Counted from the stretch's first letter, positions 9,244-18,194 are shown. The stretch is DNA of 64,000 bases from Aureispira sp. CCB-E (GCF_031326345.1 NZ_CP133671.1:248001-312000), one strand, 5' to 3'. Numbers and translations are program-made. The notes: a model not told the origin generated them from the sequence alone.

Positions 9244-9274
9244 AGGACGAGACTATAACACATCTTTAGAGTCG

Positions 9275-11380
9275 TTAGTAGCTTCCAAAATACCTTCTTA
9301 AGAACCACTCCAAAGTCAGCAAACCTAATAGTAAAAAGAAAATCCATTTAAGATGAATCAACGATCGAGTTTTGACAGTATCGTACAAAACTGGTTTTGC
9401 AAACCCTTTTGCGGTTATTAATTCTGGCAGCTTCAAGAGTTCGTTAGGCCCTACAACAGCACCACCATTTTTAGTACTAATCAAATTTAGGAGTTGATGA
9501 TTGGCTGTTGTTTCGAATACCTCTAACTGTATAGATTGTACACTAAAAGCACCTCCTGATTTTAATTCTTCTCCATTAAATACCGTAGAAGCTTCAAACT
9601 CGTAACTACCTTCTGGCAATCGTCCTGCATTCAGCGCATAACTAGACTCTGTTTTATTAAATGTAAATGGGAATTTTTCTCCTTTGTCATTTGTAATTAC
9701 CACCCGTGCTTCGGGGGTATTGATACGTTCGTAATTGCTATTATACAATTCAGCATCAATCGAAATTACTTCATTCTCATTATACAACGTATTGCTAACA
9801 AAAGCTCTAAACCTCCGTTTGTCCTCTTTAGTGCTTAAATATTGAATTACCTTGCCCAACAATTCGTCAAATAAATCATGTGACTGATTTTGTACATAAT
9901 CAAATATACGCCACTTCCAAATTCCTTCACCTGCCAAAACACCTTTTTTAGCACCTTGTTCTTCTCCCAAGACCAACAATGGATATTCTGTATTAATAGA
10001 ACCAATTCTTTGACTCAGCATAATGGTTGCATCTGCCTTAGGTTTAAAATCGGCAAAAGGAGTTGTTACAGGTGGAAATTGAGCTATCAAATCCTTGATT
10101 CGCTCATCTAATGTAAAAGTATTAAAAGAAGGTTCCAGTACACCTTCTGTATCATTGGTTTGATTACCTCTCCCATTAATCTGAATTAAATCTTGGCTTT
10201 GGTTCAAATTAGGCAGATTGGTCAAGGTTCCAACAACAAATAAATGTGGAATTTTCTTTGTTCGAATCGTTGTCAGTACATCTGTAATACTATTTCTAGC
10301 ACTTGGCAACTGATGCAAGATCACAAAGTCATAACCTGAAACCGACTCCGAAAAATCATCGGCGTATTTTATTTCTACTTCATAATTTTTATTGTTCTTA
10401 ATCGTCCTCTTAAAAGCAGCCATATCTGGATGGGGTGATTCTGCTAGTAACAAGATTTTTTGACGAGCATCCAAAACATCTATATAAAAGTTTTTAGAAT
10501 TGTTCGCTTTGGTTGCCTCCCCACCTATTGGACTCAACGAAACGGTGTATTTTTGAACACCACTTCTAGTTGCTTCTAACGTAATCTCTTCTGTTATAAA
10601 AAAGTCATTGTTATCAATTGAAATCAATTTTTCTTGTAACTTTTTTCCTCCTTTGGATACCGTTAACTTAGTAGCTCCTGCGCTACAATTAATAGCAGCA
10701 ACATCTACTTGCACCGTAAACCGATCGCCTAAATAAGTAATTTGATTGTTATATACCTTCTTAAGTACCAAGTCTTTTTTAGGAATAGTATCTCCCAATG
10801 CGACACTAAAAACAGGTGTATTTAATTTATTTCCCAAGTAAACAGGATCACTTCCTTGATTATAAATTCCGTCCGAAGCCCAAATAATTGTTCCTATATT
10901 TTGGTTGCTATACAAATCATACATTTCTTGCATGAACCCAGCTATATTGGTTGCTTTATCATCAAACGAATAATCAATTCCTTCTCGCACTTCTGCCCCA
11001 AAAGAATAGGTTTTTAAGTCATAATCTGCACTTAGTTTTTCTTTAAGTGCTTCCATATCCTTTTGGTATTGCACTTGAGCTTCTTCTGACATGCTTCGCC
11101 CTACTGACTCCGAGTTGTCCTGTGCCAAAACGACAATAGGTTGTTGTGTCTGCGTGATCGTTCGTTTAATCACAGGAGCCAACAACAGCAAGCAAATGAT
11201 TGTTACAGTAACGAAACGCAAGGTTCCAAGTCCTGTATTCAGTTTTTTGGATTGTTCTCCAAAACTTCGGTCTCTATAATACAATGCTAGAGCATACAAA
11301 GCTCCCATCAAAACACACAAAAAGATAAACCATGTAGGGTATTGAAATATAATGTTGGATTGCAAGAATAAGTTATTCAC
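9275..11380 (-). CDS. vWA-like membrane protein (BatA/aerotolerance-type architecture)
   Basis: A 701-residue protein with two N-terminal membrane helices (about 14-36 and 48-68), an extracytoplasmic region and one C-terminal helix (about 677-695, HLKWIFFLLLGLLTLEWFLRRY). Just after the second helix IVVLAQDNSESVG provides a DxSxS-type metal-ion-dependent adhesion motif of a von Willebrand A-like domain. The middle part has glutaminase-amidotransferase-like strands (ILLLAESPHPDMAAFKRTI). This two-helix, vWA, one-helix plan is common in Bacteroidota, often near BatA/MoxR genes; no MoxR ATPase is adjacent here. The precise role is unknown. Confidence 0.75.
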   Translation of the reverse strand: MNNLFLQSNIIFQYPTWFIFLCVLMGALYALALYYRDRSFGEQSKKLNTGLGTLRFVTVTIICLLLLAPVIKRTITQTQQPIVVLAQDNSESVGRSMSEEAQVQYQKDMEALKEKLSADYDLKTYSFGAEVREGIDYSFDDKATNIAGFMQEMYDLYSNQNIGTIIWASDGIYNQGSDPVYLGNKLNTPVFSVALGDTIPKKDLVLKKVYNNQITYLGDRFTVQVDVAAINCSAGATKLTVSKGGKKLQEKLISIDNNDFFITEEITLEATRSGVQKYTVSLSPIGGEATKANNSKNFYIDVLDARQKILLLAESPHPDMAAFKRTIKNNKNYEVEIKYADDFSESVSGYDFVILHQLPSARNSITDVLTTIRTKKIPHLFVVGTLTNLPNLNQSQDLIQINGRGNQTNDTEGVLEPSFNTFTLDERIKDLIAQFPPVTTPFADFKPKADATIMLSQRIGSINTEYPLLVLGEEQGAKKGVLAGEGIWKWRIFDYVQNQSHDLFDELLGKVIQYLSTKEDKRRFRAFVSNTLYNENEVISIDAELYNSNYERINTPEARVVITNDKGEKFPFTFNKTESSYALNAGRLPEGSYEFEASTVFNGEELKSGGAFSVQSIQLEVFETTANHQLLNLISTKNGGAVVGPNELLKLPELITAKGFAKPVLYDTVKTRSLIHLKWIFFLLLGLLTLEWFLRRYFGSY

Positions 11381-11582
11381 TATCTATGGATATATTTACG
11401 ATCTGTCAAATTAGTTGTCAAATATAGGTTACACCAGACTATTGGGTTCGAAACCAAAAGGAAAAATAAGCATTATATTAGAATAATAGTTCTGATATAC
11501 ACATGCTAAGATACATTTAACACATCAATTTGTTCAAAAAACAACTAAGATTCTCTACTAGGTACTACTTCAAACAAAAAAT

Positions 11583-11629
11583 AACCTTGAAAAGAAGTAC
11601 GTTTTACGTGAAAGCTCCTTTTCAAGGTT
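11583..11629 (-). terminator. Intrinsic terminator for the CpeT-like gene
   Basis: AACCTTGAAAAG (11583-11594) pairs perfectly with CTTTTCAAGGTT (11618-11629), with an inner ACGT/ACGT pair. Read on the minus strand the stem is followed by a T-rich run. It lies 33 bases past the stop at 11662. Confidence 0.75.
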
Positions 11630-11661
11630 GTTCAATATAACAATAGGACGGCTCAATCTAC

Positions 11662-12393
11662 TTAATTAGCAAGCGCAAAATTTTCATATTTCTTTTCCAA
11701 CTCACTTTTATTAAACCTAAAAAAGGTATTGTCTTTATAATGTACCAAAACATTAAGTTGCTCATCTAAAAACTTAGTATTAAATACAATACTTGTTTTC
11801 TTTAATTTAGCATCTATCTTGTAATATTTCAGTTCCGCAGAGATAGGGCTATAACAAGGGTTCTTAGCAATTGCGCGATAACTACCATCTTTTTCCCGAA
11901 CCAAATAACTACCACATCCCTCCCCGCAATTTTCTAAATCTGATGGTTTTAGATTATCAAATGGTTCATCTTTTTGCCACTCATAAGCATCTACCTCAAC
12001 CCTATCTTTTATGCGATAAAACGCAATGAAGGCTGTATCTGGTGAAACCTTGGTAATTTGAGCTATACTGCTAGACAATGCTGACTCGTAGGCTCCTGCC
12101 TGAAACCATCCTGAATAAATCCAGTACTCTCCAAAACGGTTCTTTTTCCAAATTCGCCTGCCTATAATTTCTTGTTCTACATTTGTATCGGCATACCCTT
12201 TTTCTATAGACATTTTATTAGAAAAATGCCCTACCCATAAATTGGTAATGTGCTCTAGCCTATTATTGGTGTTTTTGTTAGGGTTTTGAGTTAACTCATC
12301 TATATAAATAGATGAATTGGTAGTCGAACAGCTTGCAAAGAAAGAGATAATCGCTATAAATACTAAGCTGGGGATAGATAAAAGCTTTGACAT
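11662..12393 (-). CDS. CpeT/CpcT-family lipoprotein
   Basis: I chose the ATG complementary to 12391-12393, which begins MSKLLSIPSLVFIAIISFFASC, a lipoprotein signal with lipobox FASC; an upstream ATG would add eight residues. The mature part follows the CpeT/CpcT (DUF1001) pattern: an early LWVGHFSNKMSIEKG, EQEIIGRRIWKK, IYSGWFQAGAYESALSSS with aromatic residues, FYRIKDRVEVDAYEW, then CGEGCGSYLVREKDGSYRAI and a later Cys. In cyanobacteria and cryptophytes these are phycobilin chromophore lyases, but non-photosynthetic bacteria carry relatives of unknown function. Here it is predicted to be membrane anchored, so a small-molecule binding role is only a guess. Confidence 0.7.
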   Translation of the reverse strand: MSKLLSIPSLVFIAIISFFASCSTTNSSIYIDELTQNPNKNTNNRLEHITNLWVGHFSNKMSIEKGYADTNVEQEIIGRRIWKKNRFGEYWIYSGWFQAGAYESALSSSIAQITKVSPDTAFIAFYRIKDRVEVDAYEWQKDEPFDNLKPSDLENCGEGCGSYLVREKDGSYRAIAKNPCYSPISAELKYYKIDAKLKKTSIVFNTKFLDEQLNVLVHYKDNTFFRFNKSELEKKYENFALAN

Positions 12394-12606
12394 AATGGAT
12401 GGTTTTAATTGGAACAATGAGGGGTTTTACCAGTAAGTATAAAATAGATACCGTTTAAGTAAACTTAACTTTTTGTTGATATCTATTTCATACTCACTCT
12501 ATACGGATAACAACCACAAACAAAATTTGTTCTGCTTTTACTTCCATATTTTGCCTTATATAAGACAATTGCATATCTGCAATCATTGTCATCAAATCTC
12601 TATAAT

Positions 12607-13959
12607 TTATGACATCGTTTTTCCTTCTTTTCTCAACTCTCGTTTAATCCCCTCTCGGATGTCCTCCATTGCAACGGCATCGCTGCCTCTTCTCAACGCA
12701 CTTAAAGAACAATACCGCAAGACATTAATAATACTACCTCCTGTTATTTTATGTTCATTCGCAATAATAGAAAAATCTACATCAGACTCTTTTTTTACAG
12801 TTTTAAAACTGTTTTCCCACAACTGCTGACGCTGCTCTACATTGGGGGCTGGGAAGTAAATAATCGATTGAAAACGACGTGTAAATGCAATATCCATATT
12901 TGCTTTAAGATTCGTCGCCAAGATAACCACTCCTGAAAAATCCTCTACTCGTTGTAGCAAGTAAGCCACCTCTTGATTGGCATGGCGGTCTTTGGAGTCA
13001 GAAGTAGCCGTCCGTTTTCCAAACAAGGCATCCGCTTCATCAAAAAACAAAATCCAATTTTTGTTTTCAGCTTGATCAAAAATATTCGACATATTTTTCT
13101 CTGTTTCTCCAATATACTTAGAAACGACCTGCGACAAATCTACTCGATAAACATCTAGCCCCATTTGCTTTCCAATCAAACAAGCCGTTAGCGTCTTTCC
13201 TGTTCCTGGAGGTCCATAAAACAGAGCTCGGTAACCTCTCTTTAATTGCTTGCTTAACCCCCAATCATTCATAATAGTATTTTGGTGCTCTAACCAAGCG
13301 GATATTTCTGAGATTTCCCCCAACACATACGGGTCCAAAACTAAATCTGACCAATCTAATTTTGTAGACAAATGCTTGGCAGGGAAATTAGTACTAAAGT
13401 CTGGTTTATATGGATTTCCAGAAGTAAAAAAGCTCAAATACTCCTCACTCAACTCTAAACCACTACTAAATAGTGGTTCACTTCCTTGATTCAAATCAAG
13501 CTTTAATATATTATTTTTGTAAAAATAATGTTGAGGCTTGAATAAATCAATAATTCTAATTCGCTCTTCAATATCTCGTCCTGCAATCAAAAAAGCTGCC
13601 GTTTCACCAGTCGGCAAAAAACCACTGTGGTAACGTCCTTTTAAGCCTCCAAATTCCGTATAAACACGATCATATATCTTATTTTTCAGAAAAAAGCGAT
13701 CCAACAATTGTGGGCGGACATGAGGTGCTATACTCAGTGCCAAAATAACTCTTTCTTTAAAACCGAAATTGCAAAACTTAATAATCTTTGCATAAAACGA
13801 TTCATCATTTTCCACAGAAGGCATTGGAACCTCATAGACACTCGTATATTCACTTTCTTGCCCAAATCGTAGGTCCATACGGGTCATAATTACTTTATTT
13901 AGCCAAGAAAGTTCGGCTTCTAGAGTTTTAGCATTTAATTCTAATGGTGATAATTTCAT
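12607..13959 (-). CDS. Contractile injection system AAA+ ATPase (Afp15-like)
   Basis: A 450-residue protein whose C-terminal half is a AAA+ module: Walker A GPPGTGKT (249-256), Walker B ILFFDEADALFG (303-314), sensor ILATN (346-350) and arginine fingers RR (361-362). The N-terminal 200 residues have the segments seen in ATPases of Bacteroidota extracellular contractile injection systems: ERVILALSIAPHVRPQLLDR, YTEFGGLKGRYHSGFLPTGE and FPAKHLSTKLDWSDLVLDP. Such ATPases are thought to help assemble or disassemble the sheath or baseplate. A tape-measure gene of the same system lies 4.2 kb away on the other strand, but no sheath, tube or baseplate gene is visible in this window. Confidence 0.85.
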   Translation of the reverse strand: MKLSPLELNAKTLEAELSWLNKVIMTRMDLRFGQESEYTSVYEVPMPSVENDESFYAKIIKFCNFGFKERVILALSIAPHVRPQLLDRFFLKNKIYDRVYTEFGGLKGRYHSGFLPTGETAAFLIAGRDIEERIRIIDLFKPQHYFYKNNILKLDLNQGSEPLFSSGLELSEEYLSFFTSGNPYKPDFSTNFPAKHLSTKLDWSDLVLDPYVLGEISEISAWLEHQNTIMNDWGLSKQLKRGYRALFYGPPGTGKTLTACLIGKQMGLDVYRVDLSQVVSKYIGETEKNMSNIFDQAENKNWILFFDEADALFGKRTATSDSKDRHANQEVAYLLQRVEDFSGVVILATNLKANMDIAFTRRFQSIIYFPAPNVEQRQQLWENSFKTVKKESDVDFSIIANEHKITGGSIINVLRYCSLSALRRGSDAVAMEDIREGIKRELRKEGKTMS

Positions 13960-14585
13960 AGTATTTTTTGGATGTGCATATGTTGTGTATAAGCCACGGG
14001 AAATAAATTAGGTCTATTTTTAGAATAAAAATAGAAAGTATCCCTAAAACAGACAAAACTATAGATAACTTTGTTGCACCAAACACCTATCGGTGTAGCC
14101 AACAGGAAAGTTGCGAAAAAGACCACCATATGCTTTTTAAAACGAAAAAAGTATAAGAAACGAAAGATTCAAAATCAAGGAGTCAAATCTCCAGTGTAAA
14201 AGTGAGCATTCTAGGCTTATTCAAAGAATTAAAACGGTTGAAAAATCGCACAACAATAGGGAATCTGCCAATAGTGAGTATTGTAAGTTGCACAAGATTC
14301 GTATCTAAACTTTCTATTTTTATGAGCTAAATCCTCGGGATATGCAATTTGATCAAGTACTTGATTTTCTAGTAGATTTTTAGGAAGTTTTTCATTCTAT
14401 TTTGGGCGTAGGGATTTTATGTAGGATAATCTCTATGGTTTCTTCATCTTTACCTTTAGATATAATACAATTATTTTAACTTAGATTGTATATCTGAAAG
14501 GATAAGAGTTTCAACTTCTTTCTTTACGTCTTCCCAAGAAGATCGTGAATCTTTAAATCTGGAAGTGTACGAATATTTCAGAGAG
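13960..14585. other. Gene-poor stretch with possible decayed coding remnants
   Basis: This 626-base gap holds the ATPase promoter (see 14054-14083), a 40-codon continuation of the toxin frame (14471-14593, +1 frame) and, on the minus strand, a roughly 54-codon open frame without a start (14229 to about 14391). The latter contains LLENQVLDQIAYPEDLAHKN and ends in CCAIFQPF. A further short frame, KDEETIEIILHKIPTPKI, joins it by a single +1 shift near 14395. These look more protein-like than chance frames, suggesting an eroded gene, but I do not recognise the family. Confidence 0.3.
14054..14083 (-). promoter_or_regulatory. Candidate promoter of the CIS ATPase gene
   Basis: Read on the minus strand there is TTTG (complement of 14080-14083), 18 bases, then TAGTTTTG (complement of 14054-14061). 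This matches the Bacteroidota -33/-7 layout (TTTG, TAnnTTTG). It lies about 95 bases upstream of the ATPase ATG, so the gene is likely transcribed independently of the toxin-antitoxin pair. Confidence 0.55.
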
Positions 14586-15443
14586 TTATTTTTTTAAGCC
14601 ATCTTCAATACCTCTTTTTAGGATAGTAAGAACATCTGTTTTTGTTTCAATAGTTTCATTTTCGGTATCTTGTATCATTTGTTGAGCTAATTCAGAATCC
14701 AAATTTATAGCTTTGTCTAGTATATGCAATATTCTCGTCGTCAAATCACTATTGCCATGGATAATTTTACTTATTTCGTAACCTAATACTGCGACTCCAA
14801 TTTTTTCAGAAGGAATAGCATTGTCTTCAGCTTCATTTTCATACAGAAAAGCATATTCTTCTGTCCATATAGCCTCAAATTCAATATCAGGATAATGGCT
14901 CATTATCGAATCAATGTCAATAGGGTCGTTAGGTCTATTTTCTGGTCGGTCATCATAAGCAATTAGTTTTAACAAGACAACAGAAGGAATTGTACATACC
15001 TTTATTTTTTCATCTTCAATTTCTTTGATAACTAATCCCTTCATATAAGTGTCTGAAAAGCCAGCCAAACTTATTGAAACAAGCCCTTCCCCATCAATTT
15101 CTACTGTATGATCAATTTCAGCTTCACCAAAAGGTAATAAATCTAATGGAATACCATATGGAGAATTTAAACAAAACGAGTTATTGGGTACATCTGCATA
15201 GTCGTAATCCTTGATAAGTTTATCTTTTAGTTGATTATAAATTGTAGAGTTGGGTACATAAACAGCAAAGTCAATATCTTTCGTACCTCTTGGAACTTCG
15301 TCATTTGAGGCGTACCAAACATTACGAGCAAGTGCTCCAACACCAAAAAAATCAAAGTCTAATTCTTTAGCAGCTTTTTGTAAATCAATTATTATATCCT
15401 TAAGATTAGTAGTGCCTAAGGAGTCATAAAAAAGTTTTGACAT
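14586..15443 (-). CDS. AbiEii-like nucleotidyltransferase toxin
   Basis: About 285 residues from the ATG complementary to 15441-15443 (an ATG three codons upstream is the alternative). It has a nucleotidyltransferase-fold start: FDFFGVGALARNVW, then GTKDIDFAVYV, where Asp-Ile-Asp is the expected metal-binding DxD. This is the pattern of AbiEii/MNT-type toxins of type IV toxin-antitoxin systems. Some toxins of this class transfer nucleotides to tRNA; that activity is not demonstrable here. Its start overlaps the 3' end of the antitoxin gene, which implies coupled translation. Its stop follows a run of seven A's (coding strand), and a 40-codon open stretch continues in the +1 frame to 14471, so the C-terminus may be truncated by an indel. 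Confidence 0.75.
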   Translation of the reverse strand: MSKLFYDSLGTTNLKDIIIDLQKAAKELDFDFFGVGALARNVWYASNDEVPRGTKDIDFAVYVPNSTIYNQLKDKLIKDYDYADVPNNSFCLNSPYGIPLDLLPFGEAEIDHTVEIDGEGLVSISLAGFSDTYMKGLVIKEIEDEKIKVCTIPSVVLLKLIAYDDRPENRPNDPIDIDSIMSHYPDIEFEAIWTEEYAFLYENEAEDNAIPSEKIGVAVLGYEISKIIHGNSDLTTRILHILDKAINLDSELAQQMIQDTENETIETKTDVLTILKRGIEDGLKK

Positions 15444-16428
15444 ATTTATCATAAATTATTTTGGCAGTGTCTAAGTTTCTAGGAGTAGGGGAGTTTATTA
15501 GATCAGCATATACTAACATAGCATGGACTGTTTTTTTATTACTTAGAATGGGACCTGCCCAAAATTGCTCAATAAAAGTAATAGCCCCATTCGTGCTTGG
15601 GCGTAATCCTAGTTTTCTTGAAAGATCCATGAAAGATTTATCCGTATAAATAATTGCTTTTTCTGCAATAAGATGGTTTGATAGCATTTCTCCTGCAAGT
15701 TCTCCCCCAATCGATGATGGATTACTTTCATCTATAATAAATCGAATATTTGAAAAATTTTTTGGGGCAAAACTTTTTTGTTTTAATTTAGGTCTAAGTA
15801 CCCGATTAAACAAGATTACCCACTCTTGAAATAGTCTTTCTTTGTTCTGTAGCTTAGATTTTGTCTTATTTATTTTTACTATAAACTTATCTCTTTGAAG
15901 CTCTTTTAATACTCTTCTGACTGTATCTATAGAAACTTTAGCCACCTCGCCAATCTGTCTGTATGAGGTATCTAGTGTTTTATCATTTATTAATAATTGA
16001 TAAACGACCTTTAACCCTGATTTAGAAAAGGCTCTATTAGGATTTGGAGGAGTTAAAGGAGCATTCTTATTTGTTTCTATGTATATATAAAGTTCTTCGT
16101 TGTCGGTGATAAATGCATTTCCTGCTGTATCTAAATATGAAATATTTTTTCCTTTTAGAAATTCTTTTACAGTTTTGGGGATATAATCTGAAACTAAAAT
16201 AATATTTGTTAGGAGATTTATGTGATTGAAAATTTTAGGAAGTTTTGAAAGTGTTAGTCTTTTTTTTTTTTCAAAGACAAAATCAATTTTTTTTCGATTA
16301 GTTGAAAGTGACAGCACTCCATCATAACCGTTATCTTGTTTTTTGGGAAATAAATCCTTGACTACTATATTCAAATTTGAGTTAGCAGAAAAATTTTCAA
16401 TTGCAATATGTATAATATCCTCTTCCAT
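15424..16428 (-). CDS. AbiEi-family antitoxin/transcriptional regulator
   Basis: About 334 residues from the ATG complementary to 16426-16428 (MEEDIIHIAIENF); an upstream in-frame ATG at 16464 lies within the operator-like repeats and is less likely. The protein has an N-terminal endonuclease-like region, a winged-helix segment (YRQIGEVAKVSIDTVRRVLKELQRDKFI) and a C-terminal domain with SSIGGELAGEMLSNHLIAEKAIIY, which is the AbiEi_2 (PF09952-like) signature. These proteins neutralise the AbiEii toxin without binding it directly and repress their own operon. It is the first gene of the two-gene operon; repeats upstream fit autoregulation. Confidence 0.78.
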   Translation of the reverse strand: MEEDIIHIAIENFSANSNLNIVVKDLFPKKQDNGYDGVLSLSTNRKKIDFVFEKKKRLTLSKLPKIFNHINLLTNIILVSDYIPKTVKEFLKGKNISYLDTAGNAFITDNEELYIYIETNKNAPLTPPNPNRAFSKSGLKVVYQLLINDKTLDTSYRQIGEVAKVSIDTVRRVLKELQRDKFIVKINKTKSKLQNKERLFQEWVILFNRVLRPKLKQKSFAPKNFSNIRFIIDESNPSSIGGELAGEMLSNHLIAEKAIIYTDKSFMDLSRKLGLRPSTNGAITFIEQFWAGPILSNKKTVHAMLVYADLINSPTPRNLDTAKIIYDKYVKTFL

Positions 16429-16596
16429 GTATGCAATTATACATTTTTTTTCAAAAACATACAATCTTAATAATCATACAATACGTTTTTTTATATAAAA
16501 AATGGCACTTCTATGAAAAAACTTCTAGCTTATAAGTTTTTTTGTATGACAAAATAGAATAAAAACTAAAAACATACAAGCTGTAAAATCGTACAA
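16427..16596 (-). promoter_or_regulatory. Candidate operator region of the AbiE operon
   Basis: A perfect palindrome ATGTAT-GCAATT-ATACAT spans 16427-16444 and includes the antitoxin start codon. Upstream, CATACAA recurs at 16458, 16475 and 16573, with the variant CGTACAA at 16590 and an inverted copy TTGTATG at 16542. The two direct pairs are each spaced exactly 17 bases (16458/16475 and 16573/16590). AbiEi antitoxins are known to bind repeats in their own promoters. The rest of the gap (16597-16832) shows nothing recognisable. Confidence 0.55.
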
Positions 16597-16832
16597 GTTG
16601 ATAAATAATTAAGATCTGCATATGGTGTGTTACCATCTCGAAGGATGACTATTCACTACAATGTTCTATTTATCGGTTTGTTGTTGTCTAATAAGATATT
16701 TATTCCCATCATTTGGTAAAACCTTGATAAAGGAGGCAATTCAGATAAATACTTTTATTCTAGTAGCATTTTTTAAAAATGGCCTAAATCAATGCGTATA
16801 TAAAGAAATTTTCAAAACTAAGACCTAATAGA

Positions 16833-17357
16833 TTACTGCCAAGTTGTTGGTAAGATGTATCGAAGTGTCAAGGCGCCTCTTGCCAAACTAAATCGAGGAA
16901 AACCAAAAATAGGTTTCCAATCAATACTTAGACTAACAGGAGCATGTGAAAAAGTATATTCGACTCCCACTACAGTTGTAAAACCACCACCAAAGAAAGG
17001 AGTCCGTCCTGTTTCAGTATAAGCCCCTAAATAACCTCCAGCACCTGCAAAGCCTGAAAAGTTAGTATCAAACCCCAAATCTAAATGAAAGACCCATAGT
17101 GCTTCAAAGACATACCCGTTATTTTGAGGCGCATCGTATAATATTCCTGGAAAATAAATCCCTTCATCTATCTGAAAACCTGCCAGACCTTCTATCGCTT
17201 GTTGAATATTAGGCGTATAAAAAATAAAACGCTTGTAGCTTAGCTCTAGAGATGTGCCTGCTCTAAAACCAAGTGTTTGGTCATAATACTGCCCTTTGAC
17301 CTCGGTTTGCCCTACAATAAGTAACCCTATGATTAAACAAAAAAAGTACCTCATCAT
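16833..17357 (-). CDS. Small outer-membrane beta-barrel-like protein
   Basis: About 174 residues from the ATG at 17357, whose ATGA overlaps the stop of the preceding gene and so indicates translational coupling; a longer frame exists upstream but lies inside that gene. It has a signal peptide (MRYFFCLIIGLLIVGQTEVKG), then alternating Gly/aromatic strands (FAGAGGYLGAYTETGRTPFFGGGFTTVVGVEY) and a terminal strand ALTLRYILPTTW. This fits a small 8-stranded outer-membrane barrel. The function is unknown. Its neighbour is an unrecognised soluble protein in the same operon. Confidence 0.65.
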   Translation of the reverse strand: MMRYFFCLIIGLLIVGQTEVKGQYYDQTLGFRAGTSLELSYKRFIFYTPNIQQAIEGLAGFQIDEGIYFPGILYDAPQNNGYVFEALWVFHLDLGFDTNFSGFAGAGGYLGAYTETGRTPFFGGGFTTVVGVEYTFSHAPVSLSIDWKPIFGFPRFSLARGALTLRYILPTTWQ

Positions 17358-18094
17358 TTTGAATATTTTTTGATGTAATGCCCAAATAGTTGGCAATTTT
17401 TTGCCACTGATTTTGGCTTTTTAACAAGGAGATCCAAAGCCATGTTTTGTCCTTCTTGAAAATAGTTCAAATAATTTGCTTTTGTGCGCTCACTCAAGCC
17501 CAAGGTATTCTTTTCCTCATCTTCATTAAAATGCAATTGCAAGAAAATAAGTTCTCGACATCTTTGGGTTTGAATTGGAGTAGTGATATAACGCCAAGGC
17601 TTACAAATATATTCTAAATCTTCTATATTCCGTAAGTTCAAGCCGACTCGTGGCGTTTTTTTAAATGCTCTGTTTTTTTTGTACGGTAATTTACACAAAT
17701 AAAAGCCACTTTGTGTTTCTACAATGCCTTTTTGCTGAATCAGCCGCTCTATAGTGTTCCAAGGACCATCAATGTATCCCTCATTGACAGGGATATAGTC
17801 TTGATTCAATAACTGAATTCCACGTATCAATATTCCTCCGTAATGTGTTTCATTTTTCAATACAATATCCACTCCTGCCCCATGCAATCGCCAAGTACCA
17901 TTTTTATATTCCTTTTTTCGATGGTCATGCGCAAAATTATCCATTGTTTGTGATGTATTGTTATAATAAAATTCCAATTCTGTTGCCTGATAAAAGGACG
18001 AACCAGTGCTGATTGCATATTCATTAAATAACTGTATGGCAATTTGGTCAAAAAAATGTTCTATATTGTCTGAATCTATTCTTAAATTGAGCAT
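17354..18094 (-). CDS. Unrecognised protein, weak resemblance to methylpurine-DNA glycosylase fold
   Basis: About 246 residues from the ATG complementary to 18092-18094 (MLNLRIDSDNIEHFFDQIA); an ATG 13 codons earlier is possible. The segments WRLHGAGVDIVLKN, YGGILIRGIQLL and YIDGPWNTIERLI recall the order of conserved strands in AAG/MPG-type 3-methyladenine glycosylases (a LIRA-like motif and a GPG-like motif), but the canonical catalytic residues cannot be identified. The C-terminal part is basic and helical. It is divergent from the CIS tape-measure gene and coupled to a small barrel-like protein. Treat the glycosylase suggestion as a hypothesis only. Confidence 0.5.
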   Translation of the reverse strand: MLNLRIDSDNIEHFFDQIAIQLFNEYAISTGSSFYQATELEFYYNNTSQTMDNFAHDHRKKEYKNGTWRLHGAGVDIVLKNETHYGGILIRGIQLLNQDYIPVNEGYIDGPWNTIERLIQQKGIVETQSGFYLCKLPYKKNRAFKKTPRVGLNLRNIEDLEYICKPWRYITTPIQTQRCRELIFLQLHFNEDEEKNTLGLSERTKANYLNYFQEGQNMALDLLVKKPKSVAKNCQLFGHYIKKYSK

Positions 18095-18194
18095 ATTTAT
18101 ATTTTGTACTGTATAAAAACTATAAGTATACAATAAAGTAATTGTTCCGTAAAGTTATACAAATAATAGTCACCTCAAATCATACTATAAAACC

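Noticed and set aside
13956-14129. A 57-residue minus-strand frame (starting MVVFFATFLLATPIG) whose stop overlaps the ATG of the CIS ATPase gene in an ATGA pattern.
   Set aside because: It contains the ATPase promoter (TTTG, 18 bases, TAGTTTTG), and the translated sequence looks like A+T-rich chance coding without any domain character.
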